64,000 bases of DNA from UBA8199 sp964507045. Its GTDB lineage: Bacteria > Verrucomicrobiota > Verrucomicrobiia > Limisphaerales > UBA8199. Positions 15,601 through 22,049 of the stretch are shown piece after piece. The notes under the pieces are model-generated. The model was not told the origin of the DNA. It did not search any database and saw only the letters and a program-made list of their open reading frames with translations. Location: NCBI GenBank assembly GCA_964507045.1, contig CAZDOO010000014.1, positions 16,867-80,866 of the forward strand, given 5' to 3'. Made by a program: the position numbers and the translations under genes. Each line of letters starts with the position of its first letter. Positions within the stretch are counted from its first letter, which is position 1.

Positions 15601-17423
15601 AAAGAGAGGTCGAGGCCCTCGTCGCTATATCGCCAGACGCCGGCTTTGGCGATGAAGGTGTTGGTGGCCCAGCCATTGGCTACGACTGTGCTCACGAAGT
15701 TGGTGTTGTTGAGCAGGTTGGTTTCGCCCGAGACAGCATTGACCACCGCCCGGAGCGTATGGTAGCCGTAGAGGCTGTTGGTGGTCAGCCACGTGACGGT
15801 CAGGTTGGTCGCGGTGGCAACAGCAACGCTGCTGACCATATTGGAGCCGATCAGCCGGGCATCCGTGTCATCAAACAACAGCACGGCAAAGGAATCGGTG
15901 AAATCGCCTTTGTTCGTCACGAGAATGGAGACGAAGTTGGTCGTGTCGGGCGTCACGAATGCGGAGAAGGCGGAGGGCCAGGAGACGAGGATGCCGGCCC
16001 CATTGCGCCGCACGGTCAAAGCGGACGCTGTCGCGCCTTGGCTGACTGACCTGAGCCGGAAAAACAGGGGCGCCGGTACAGGTGCTGCGACCGTGACACT
16101 TTGGTTGGTCCCGTCGTCGTTGATGCTGTAGAGGGAGGTCTGCCAACCGGGGGCGTTGGCCAGGTTGGTATTCTGTTCCAGCACGAGCGCGCGCATCGTC
16201 GTGCCGAGGATGGCCAGATCGTGCCACATTGGCCGCACAGTGACAGTGGCGCTGAAGACGTTGTCGTCAGTGATGTTCTCGGAGGCAACCGGCCCGGCGG
16301 TGGCTTGCACGAGATAATTGCTCGAAACACTGGGCGTGCTCCAAACCAGGGCGACGTTGGTCACGCCGCCACCCGCCAGGGAAGTGACCAGTTGAGTGCC
16401 GATCAGGCTGCGGGTGGTGAGGTTGCTCAGTACAACGGAGAACGTCTCGGTCGAAGTGGCTTTGTTGGTGACGGTCACGGTCATGGTTGCGTTGGTGTGA
16501 GCCTGGACCAGGGACGGCGTGACACGGATGACCGCGAGGTCATGCGGGATGTACTGCACCAACACCGTACCGCTGACAGTGTTGTCGTTGGTGGAAGTCT
16601 CTCCGACAACCGGTCCAGCAGTGGCTTGGAAGGCATAGGGGCCCTCCAGGCCGGCGGTGTTCCAGGAGAACGGAACGTTGGTAAGCGTCTTGCCGGCCAG
16701 CGAACCAATCGGCTGGGTGCCAATCAACGTGGCGGTCGTGAGATTGCTGAGCAGCACGGAAAAGCTCTCCGCTGTGGTCGTCTTGTTCGTGACGGCGACA
16801 CGGATAGTGGAGGTGGCATTGGTCGGCACGGCGCTGGGGGAAATGCTTAGCACGGCGAGGTCGTGTGGCGTGACCGTGGGAGTGAAGACGACCTTAAGGC
16901 CCTTGATGTAAGTCTGGTCCGCGTAGTTGTTGCTGTACACGTTGCTGCCCTTGGTCCAGGCGAGCCCGCCGGCGGTGTAGGGGCCCTGTCCGTTGTCCTC
17001 GGTGAACTCGACCCAGAACTTATAGGTGCCATCGGCCACGAGCACGTTGTTGGTATTGCGGCAGTTCCAAGTGACCGTGGTGGCATTGTAGGTTGTGATG
17101 GTCGCGCCGCTATAGCCATCAATGAACTGGCTGCTGCTCCGCGCCGACTGCCACTGATTCAGGTGCTTGGTGCCGGTGCCACTCCATCCGCTCCCGTCTT
17201 TCCGCAGCGTCTTGATGAAAGTGCCGGAGGATGTCGTAACCCAAACCGCCACGACGTGTTTGGGCGCGTAGCTGCCGCTGTCCTGATAGAGTTGGTAATT
17301 GAAGGTGACGGAACCGTCCGTCTGGGCGCGAAGAGTTCCGGTGAATCCCGCGCAAAGCAACATGGCACAGGCCGCCCCCAGGGTGGTTCTCATAGTGGAT
17401 ACGAATCTTGGAGAGTTGATCAT
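12651..17423 (-). CDS. Giant secreted protein: DUF2271-like domain, CARDB repeats, LVIVD-type propeller, Ca-binding and C-terminal domain
   Basis: A 1590-aa protein. A Sec signal (residues 1-33) precedes a DUF2271-like domain (about 36-150) with the motif D-G-Y-S-G-A-T at 102-108, which matches the ApbE flavinylation consensus D-x-x-S/T-G-A-S/T. Four CARDB-like beta-sandwiches begin near residues 187, 294, 401 and 790; the third is interrupted by a permuted module (408-489). A jelly-roll-like segment occupies about 600-770. From about 890 to 1400 there are repeats of the form A-Y-V-A-x-G-x-x-G-L-x-x-x-D-V-S-x-P, the LVIVD propeller type. Two D-x-D-G-D-G calcium sites and a C-terminal module follow. 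The ATG at 17423 has GCGAGAA upstream and lies 19 bases after the HyaD-like gene, so it is very likely co-transcribed with the hydrogenase. A role as secreted redox partner is an inference. Confidence 0.82.
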   Translation of the reverse strand: MINSPRFVSTMRTTLGAACAMLLCAGFTGTLRAQTDGSVTFNYQLYQDSGSYAPKHVVAVWVTTSSGTFIKTLRKDGSGWSGTGTKHLNQWQSARSSSQFIDGYSGATITTYNATTVTWNCRNTNNVLVADGTYKFWVEFTEDNGQGPYTAGGLAWTKGSNVYSNNYADQTYIKGLKVVFTPTVTPHDLAVLSISPSAVPTNATSTIRVAVTNKTTTAESFSVLLSNLTTATLIGTQPIGSLAGKTLTNVPFSWNTAGLEGPYAFQATAGPVVGETSTNDNTVSGTVLVQYIPHDLAVIRVTPSLVQAHTNATMTVTVTNKATSTETFSVVLSNLTTRSLIGTQLVTSLAGGGVTNVALVWSTPSVSSNYLVQATAGPVASENITDDNVFSATVTVRPMWHDLAILGTTMRALVLEQNTNLANAPGWQTSLYSINDDGTNQSVTVAAPVPAPLFFRLRSVSQGATASALTVRRNGAGILVSWPSAFSAFVTPDTTNFVSILVTNKGDFTDSFAVLLFDDTDARLIGSNMVSSVAVATATNLTVTWLTTNSLYGYHTLRAVVNAVSGETNLLNNTNFVSTVVANGWATNTFIAKAGVWRYSDEGLDLSFTPWRAPGYYDSVWKQGAAPLGYSESGRLTNLTTFLSWGSASTNKNPTSYFRQAFNADVLPSSLTLNVRCVDGVALYLNGAELARFNMSTGAMAFTNLAASAVVGPDQYTYFTSNVVPTNLVLGQNVLAAEVHRADLTGSDLAFDMEMLGAVPQFPFTHSVDALELTPVGDVIAGDKMSLTVTLTNRGNATETVLVLLKNNATGQILGSQTITEVHPGDWPAVTLEWATLGASGGTNQLVAYTVVSGVTNLAGAFTNTAVVSGSGFGLNAANAAAAIGGRCAAVATYGDLLLVGAGATLEVWDRSSPVAPVKQAALRLPGPIEGIAASGSYAFAACGSAGVQFVDLAAPARPVQRATFNTSGHACAVALSGTHLYVADGVAGIRVVNVANPASPSLAGAFHTAGPARAVTISGATAYVLDEHQGLLVLDISNPGAPSLMGSYAGVSAGQSLAVSGPRACIVDGNNHFLVVDVSSPATPVLTGSLLLDNTVGQAVLQDGSTAYVAAGGSGLLVIDVSTPAAPMLVSTILMPGEATALALASSKLYVADGLAGFQIFDLASPGFPALRSDFLTVLRAADIISTNDLAYVAAGENGLHIYSLTNLWSPRLISRCVGVTNARAIALSGTTAYVGDGQYGLKIINVADPAAPVLLGSYTNASMGSIRNVGASGSLAVISDGRTLLLVDASTPANPSLVGTYSSTNFVFSLAAANSKAYLATSFGLVILNMIPNAFTVAGSYYNAFPATGISVSGTNAYVAYGTRVWRVFDVSNPSSPRVVTSSSAQGPVFDLAVAGTNVTLVTATNIAAVMDVSVPLTPVRTRSFGPLVRSVRLTATANLTLVAEDEVGLTLFANSEDLDGDGLPDWWEQQIIAASSATNGPIHSIAEVLPNDDFDGDGASNYAEYLAGTSPVDLHSAFMMVAQPSTNSTSFNIKWYSVAGKTYTIYKSTDLKAGFSIFMDNIAATPPLNAQPDSTTNHAAFYIIGVR
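17100..17120 (-). other. Putative covalent FMN attachment motif (D-G-Y-S-G-A-T) in the DUF2271-like protein
   Basis: Codons 102-108 of the 1590-aa protein read Asp-Gly-Tyr-Ser-Gly-Ala-Thr. The consensus for ApbE substrates such as NqrB/NqrC and RnfG is D-x-x-S/T-G-A-S/T with FMN joined to the last residue, so Thr108 (17100-17102) is the predicted site. The gene is followed by apbE, which supports the reading. Confidence 0.65.
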
Positions 17424-17442
17424 AAGATTCTCGCTGGTGCGA

Positions 17443-17979
17443 TTAAGCTGTGATTGGGTTGAGGCTTGGGCAGGCGACGGACGGTCCCGGCTGCGTGGCT
17501 AATGTTGAATGGCGGGCAACATTCTGCCAGCGTGCGACCGTCTTGCGCGCCAACGAAATCACCCCCGGCAGCGCCGCGCGTACGGGGGCGGACAATTTCA
17601 TTCCGCAGGCGAGCGACTCGGGCTCAACGCCCAGGATCGTGATCCGGGGAGCCGGCCGGCCGGCCATCAGGAACCGAGCCGCTTCACGCAAACCCATCGC
17701 GTGAATTGACACCAGCGACAACGCTTCCGCATTTTCGGCGGCTTCAAAGAGATACACCGTGCCTGGGGGCTGTCCGCCCCTGGCCGCGTCAATGGCCAGA
17801 ACGTGGTCGGCTGTTTCCAGGAAGTGCAAGCCGTGCAGCACTGCGGTACCGATATCTGCCAGGATCACGTCGGGGATCGGGACTTGCTCCAACGCGCGAA
17901 CCGCATGAACGCCAACCCCGTCATCCGAGAGCAGTTCGTTACCCAGCCCGGCAATGAGAATTCGTGGTGAGCAGTGCAT
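17443..17979 (-). CDS. hyaD: [NiFe] hydrogenase maturation endopeptidase (HyaD/HybD family)
   Basis: A 178-aa protein. The N-terminal I-A-G-L-G-N-E-L-L-S-D-D-G-V-G motif (residues 8-22, with nickel-contacting acidic residues) and D-I-G-T-A (about 42-46) are diagnostic; G-V-E-P-E lies near residue 120. These proteases check nickel insertion and then remove the C-terminal tail of the large subunit. The neighbouring large subunit has such a tail, 18 residues after H465. The gene lies 32 bases downstream of the large subunit and 19 upstream of the DUF2271 gene. The last 30 residues, rich in T, P and S, exceed the usual length and may be unstructured. No hypABCDEF genes are in the window and must be elsewhere. 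Confidence 0.93.
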   Translation of the reverse strand: MHCSPRILIAGLGNELLSDDGVGVHAVRALEQVPIPDVILADIGTAVLHGLHFLETADHVLAIDAARGGQPPGTVYLFEAAENAEALSLVSIHAMGLREAARFLMAGRPAPRITILGVEPESLACGMKLSAPVRAALPGVISLARKTVARWQNVARHSTLATQPGPSVACPSLNPITA

Positions 17980-18011
17980 CAGATGCGTGGCGCGTGGATT
18001 TAAGGTTGGGA

Positions 18012-19463
18012 TTAGTCGGAGAGTGTGCCGAGGGCAAAAACCTCAGCCCCAGGCTCGGCACGGGTGACATGGGTGGCGCAATCCAGGCACGGATCGTAGG
18101 AATGAACCACCCGCAGCACTTCGATGGGCTTGTCAACGTTGGCAACTGGCAGGCCGATGAGGGCCTGCTCCAGCGGGCCGCGCTGGCTGGTGCTGTCCTT
18201 GGGCGACACGTTCCAGCAAGTGGGGGTAACGACTTGGTATTTGGAGATCACACTGTCGTTGACTTGCAGCCAGTGGCCCAAGGCGCCGCGCGGGGCCTCG
18301 GTCAGACCCTGGCTCGTGGCGGTGATCGGCTTGGGTTGGTTGGTGTAGGCGGTTTGGCCCGGGGTTAAGGAACTAAGCCAGCCTTGCATGGCCCGGGCAA
18401 TCTTGAGCGCCTCGCGGGCCCGGGCCAGGTGCCGGTCCATGACCGAGATGTTGTTGGGATAGTCACCGTTGACGACCATACGTGCCAGCGGGCCCGCCTC
18501 GTAGGGCACCCCTCCGTAGCGCGGCGCTTTAAGCCACGAGTAGGCGCCACTCTTGGGGTACTGACCCACCGTGTCTGCCACGGCTGGGTTAGCGTCCGGG
18601 CCACTGTACCACGAGTAGCGAATCTGTTCCGTGATCTGAGCGACATCCACCGTTTGGACCGTCGCATTCCCGCTCACCAACCGCCCGCGCTTGAGCAGCA
18701 GCGTCGGTGCGGCAGAGTTGTCCAACTCGAATACACCAAAGGCCAGGAGATTCCCATAACCTTTGCCCAGCAGAAAATACTCGCTGTAGAGATTGGCTAA
18801 TAGCTCAGCATCCGGGATGTACTTCGTCTCGATGAAGGCAACCAGATCGGCCAAGTATTTCCCAAAGGCGTTGTTGTCGTCCGCCTTGGGAATCGCGGTG
18901 AACCCGCCGCCAAGGAAGGCGGGCGTGTGTGGCAGTTTGCCACCGTAAATCGCTCCCATCTCATGGGCATTGCGGCGCGCGGCAACCGCGGCGAGAAAGT
19001 TGGCGGTGAAGCGGCTCAGCGTGCCCGGATCGAACCGCCGCCCGACATCGCAGCCTGGCAGCCAGGGTGCCATCGGCAGCCCCGGGATAAAGTCGGGCAG
19101 GGACAGCAGGTAGAAATGCAGGATAGCGGACTCGAGGTAGCAGGCGCCGTGGACCAGGTTGCGCAGCAAACGCGAGGCGGTGCGCGCCGGGGTGTCACCG
19201 CTAACATTGTAGGCGGCGTCCAACGCCAGGGCCGCGGCCATTGCATGCGAAGTGGGGCAGACGCCGCAGATACGCGAGGTGATGAGGGTCGCATCGCGGG
19301 GCGCACGACCTTCCAGGAGTTTCTCAAAACCCCGGTAGAGCGTGCCCGTAGCAAAGGCGTCCACGACCTGCTGGACGCCATTGACGGTGTCTATCTTAAC
19401 CTCGACCTTGAGGTGGCCCTCGATGCGTGTGATGGGATCAATAGCGGCAGTAATGACTGGCAT
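18012..19463 (-). CDS. [NiFe] hydrogenase large (catalytic) subunit, short form
   Basis: A 483-aa protein. The L1 motif R-I-C-G-V-C-P-T-S-H is at residues 64-73 (C66, C69) and the L2 motif D-P-C-L-D-C-A-T-H at 457-465 (C459, C462). These four cysteines bind the NiFe site. An 18-residue tail after H465 is the expected target of the HyaD-like protease. R-G-F-E at 44-47 is the proximal motif also found in this family. Group 1 large subunits are usually longer, 540-600 aa, so this one is compact. It has no export signal and should travel with the Tat-bearing small subunit. Electrons from H2 oxidation (or to H+ reduction) pass through the small subunit clusters. Subgroup cannot be assigned without a tree. 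Confidence 0.95.
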   Translation of the reverse strand: MPVITAAIDPITRIEGHLKVEVKIDTVNGVQQVVDAFATGTLYRGFEKLLEGRAPRDATLITSRICGVCPTSHAMAAALALDAAYNVSGDTPARTASRLLRNLVHGACYLESAILHFYLLSLPDFIPGLPMAPWLPGCDVGRRFDPGTLSRFTANFLAAVAARRNAHEMGAIYGGKLPHTPAFLGGGFTAIPKADDNNAFGKYLADLVAFIETKYIPDAELLANLYSEYFLLGKGYGNLLAFGVFELDNSAAPTLLLKRGRLVSGNATVQTVDVAQITEQIRYSWYSGPDANPAVADTVGQYPKSGAYSWLKAPRYGGVPYEAGPLARMVVNGDYPNNISVMDRHLARAREALKIARAMQGWLSSLTPGQTAYTNQPKPITATSQGLTEAPRGALGHWLQVNDSVISKYQVVTPTCWNVSPKDSTSQRGPLEQALIGLPVANVDKPIEVLRVVHSYDPCLDCATHVTRAEPGAEVFALGTLSD

Positions 19464-19517
19464 AGGCGGTATTGGCTTCTTGAGGTCTGCGGAGCGCGGC
19501 GTCTAGTGATGGGCCGG

Positions 19518-20486
19518 CTATTGGGTATAGGGCTCGTGGAAAGGCTCCGGCCCCGGGAAGGTCTTTTCGACACAGCCGTGGCAGGGCGCGTTGACACCGA
19601 TGCACCAATGGCCGGGATGCGCCCCAGGCGGAGAGACGCCACCGATACCGTTCCACGCGGCCTGACAGCGGGACTTGGCGAACGGACCGCGGCACCCGAG
19701 ATTCTGCAGGCAATGCCCATCCTCGCCAAAATTCAGAGCGAGCGGCGTGCTCGTAAAATTGGGATTGCGGGGACACTTGTTGTGAATCACCGGGACTTCC
19801 GGCGAGCCATCAAAGCCGGTCGAATAGAGCGCCGTGGGGCGCCCGTCGGCATCGAGCGGAACAGGGTTGCCGAGCAGCAACTGGACGATGGCCCAGACCA
19901 CCCAATCCGGATTGGCCGGGCAACCTGAGATATTGATCGTAGCTCGGCCAGTGAACTGATGAACGCCCATCGCTCCAGTGGGATTTGACCCCGAAGCGGG
20001 GATGCCGCCGAAGCTGGCGCAAGTGCCAACGCAAACGGTGACGAGCGCCCGAGCCGTTAGCTCCTGAACCGCCTGCTGATAGGTGACATCCTGCCCGGCA
20101 TATTTCCAGACAACGCAGGCATGTCCGTCGTAAGCGGTCGGCACAGCCCCTTCGAGCACCAGAACATAACCGCCCTTGTTATAGGCTTGCTTGAGGGCCG
20201 AAACAGCGGTCTCACCCGCTGCGCTCATGATGGTGGGATGGAAGACAAGGTTGATGGCATTACCCACAACGTCCACCACATCCGCCGGTTGTCCCGGCAC
20301 ATCTGAAATCCGGTTTAGGAACGAGACCGAGCAACCGGTACAGGAACTGCCGTTGAGCCAGATGACCGATGGTGCGCTCGGATTGGCGAGAGCCTCACTT
20401 AGCAGGCGCAATTTGAGCGCGTCCAGACCCAGCACACCTGCGGACAGCGTGCAATACTTCAGGAAGCTTCGGCGAGATACAGACAT
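19518..20486 (-). CDS. [NiFe] hydrogenase small subunit with Tat signal, no membrane anchor
   Basis: A 322-aa protein. S-R-R-S-F-L-K at residues 4-10 is a textbook twin-arginine motif, followed by a weakly hydrophobic region and A-L-A. The iron-sulfur ligands are visible: C49 and C52 (S-C-T-G-C), C-V-G-T-C, S-G-C-P-A-N-P, then V-I-H-N-K-C, C-L-Q-N-L-G-C and C-I-G-V-N-A-P-C-H-G-C. They are consistent with proximal, medial and distal clusters. Membrane-bound group 1 enzymes carry a C-terminal helix, but this one ends soon after the last cysteine motif (P-F-H-E-P-Y-T-Q). The enzyme is thus predicted to be soluble in the periplasm, and no cytochrome b gene is next to it. It is the first gene of the cluster, 54 bases before the large subunit. 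Confidence 0.95.
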   Translation of the reverse strand: MSVSRRSFLKYCTLSAGVLGLDALKLRLLSEALANPSAPSVIWLNGSSCTGCSVSFLNRISDVPGQPADVVDVVGNAINLVFHPTIMSAAGETAVSALKQAYNKGGYVLVLEGAVPTAYDGHACVVWKYAGQDVTYQQAVQELTARALVTVCVGTCASFGGIPASGSNPTGAMGVHQFTGRATINISGCPANPDWVVWAIVQLLLGNPVPLDADGRPTALYSTGFDGSPEVPVIHNKCPRNPNFTSTPLALNFGEDGHCLQNLGCRGPFAKSRCQAAWNGIGGVSPPGAHPGHWCIGVNAPCHGCVEKTFPGPEPFHEPYTQ

Positions 20487-20875
20487 AAGGCATTGCTTTC
20501 TTATCTATCCGAGTTACTGCTGAAGCTACAAACAACATTTATGAATAATACTTATGCAGCACGTAACCGGCGCTTTGTTTCTAAGCCTGAATGACCGCCC
20601 CGGCTCCACCAATCTTGCCAAATTTTAACCCTGTATTGACCCCCAAAAAGTATGCCCGACCCCACCCCGCCGGAGGGGTATTCTGGAGTTGTGTTCATCC
20701 TGCTTTGAAACGGCAGGCTTCCTCTCATGACTTGAGATGCAGGCAAGGCCGTTGCATCGTGGTGCCAACCCGAATTGGTTAAGCCTCCCGACAACGGCAT
20801 CGAATTGTAGGGTGGCTGATTTCACAGTTGTCTGGTACTACTGAGGAATCGCGCGAGTAATTGACCCGACCCCAT
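20487..20875. promoter_or_regulatory. 389-base divergent intergenic region between hydrogenase operon and VIT transporter gene
   Basis: The region must hold the promoters of both divergent units. Near the hydrogenase side it is unusually AT-rich for this genome (about 20515-20580, including AACAACATTTATGAATAATA on the plus strand). I could not place a convincing -35/-10 pair or a sigma-54 site. A small hairpin, ACCCC-gccgga-GGGGT, lies near 20665-20690 and has no T tract. No open reading frame here looks coding. Confidence 0.45.
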
Positions 20876-21571
20876 ATGCACACGTTATATCACCGGGAAG
20901 AACACTTTCGAGGCGGCGAGACGGTCAAGGACATAGTAATCGGCATGTCGGACGGCCTGACCGTGCCATTCGCGCTGGCGGCAGGCATCTCAGGGGCTAT
21001 CAGCGCGGCCCACATTGTTGTCACTGCGGGCTTTGCGGAGATCGCCGCCGGCTCGATCGCGATGGGCCTTGGCGGTTACCTGGCCGCCCGGAGCGAGGCG
21101 GAGCACTACCATAGCGAGCTGGCAAGGGAAGAAGCCGAAATCCGCGAAAAGCCGGAAGCCGAGGCGGAGGAAGTAGCTGAGTTCTTCCGTCAGTACGGGC
21201 TGGCGGATGCTGATTACCGCCCGGTTGTCGAGGGCTTGCGCACCAAACCGAAGGCATGGCGGGACTTCATGATGCGCTTCGAGTTGGGCCTGGAGGAACC
21301 CGATCCGAAGCGGGCGCTACAGAGTGCAGTAACGATTGCGGCATCCTACATCGTGGGGGGGATCATTCCACTCGCCCCGTATATCGCCTGCCACAACATT
21401 AGGACCGCCTTTTGCTTCTCCGTCGTGTTCACGCTGGTGGCGCTGGGGGTGTTCGGCTTCGCAAAGGGGAAGTTCACGGGCGTCTCCGGGATCAGGAGCG
21501 CCCTGCAAACGATACTGGTTGGAGGGCTGGCCGCCGGGGTTGCGTATGCGCTGGCCAAACTGATTTCCTAG
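20876..21571 (+). CDS. VIT1/CCC1-family divalent metal (Fe2+/Mn2+) transporter
   Basis: A 231-aa membrane protein. The N-terminal pattern D-I-V-I-G-M-S-D-G-L-T-V-P-F-A-L-A-A-G (about 20-38) and the later S-I-A-M-G-L-G-G-Y-L-A-A-R-S-E (about 62-76) are signatures of the VIT family. The cytosolic E-rich helix between membrane segments 2 and 3 (about 78-115), which binds metal in plant VIT1, is present. Two to three more membrane segments close the protein. ATG 20876 is chosen; the frame also opens at TTG 20861. It lies divergent from the hydrogenase operon. Iron or manganese export is expected from the family; a link to hydrogenase iron supply is only suggested by position. Confidence 0.88.
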   Translation: MHTLYHREEHFRGGETVKDIVIGMSDGLTVPFALAAGISGAISAAHIVVTAGFAEIAAGSIAMGLGGYLAARSEAEHYHSELAREEAEIREKPEAEAEEVAEFFRQYGLADADYRPVVEGLRTKPKAWRDFMMRFELGLEEPDPKRALQSAVTIAASYIVGGIIPLAPYIACHNIRTAFCFSVVFTLVALGVFGFAKGKFTGVSGIRSALQTILVGGLAAGVAYALAKLIS

Positions 21572-21593
21572 AACGGGGTTGTTATCATCAACC

Positions 21594-21926
21594 ATGTTCG
21601 CACAACGAAGCAATCACGGGCGCTGTCCCGTCGCGGACGGGATTGAGCGGAAAACATTGGTTTTCGGCGAAAACACGGTGATGACCGAGTTTCGGCTGCG
21701 CAAAGGCGCTATCCTGCCTCGCCATTCCCATGTCCACGAGCAAACCGGCTACTTGGTAGTGGGTCGTATGCGGCTGCTCATTGGGACTGAGCATTACGAG
21801 GCGCAAAGCGGCGATAGCTGGTGTATCCCCGGAGGAGTCGAGCATAGCGCAGACATCCTTGAGGACTCGGTGGCAGTTGAAGTGTTCTCGCCAGTCAGAA
21901 GTGATTACCTGCCCGGACAGGAGTAA
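21594..21926 (+). CDS. Small single-domain cupin protein
   Basis: A 110-aa protein consisting of one cupin barrel. The first cupin motif is seen as R-H-S-H-V-H-E-Q-T-G-Y-L-V-V-G (about 45-60), with H and E metal ligands, and the second as P-G-G-V-E-H-S (about 81-87). Such proteins bind a metal and act as small-molecule binding domains, isomerases or dioxygenases; the substrate cannot be read from sequence. It begins 22 bases after the VIT gene on the same strand and is probably co-transcribed with it. Confidence 0.82.
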   Translation: MFAQRSNHGRCPVADGIERKTLVFGENTVMTEFRLRKGAILPRHSHVHEQTGYLVVGRMRLLIGTEHYEAQSGDSWCIPGGVEHSADILEDSVAVEVFSPVRSDYLPGQE

Positions 21927-22049
21927 AGACCAAGTCGGCTCCGAACGGCCGAAAGCGCGTTGGCTCCAGCCCGCAACCCCGGGGACCTGCGCCGGAATGT
22001 GTCGCGCTTGGGCTTGTATTTTGGATCGCGATCGCGAAATGCTGAAGGC

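Noticed and set aside
14514..16049. Open frame of 511 codons on the plus strand
   Set aside because: Antisense to the DUF2271/CARDB protein, which shows clear repeats in its own frame.
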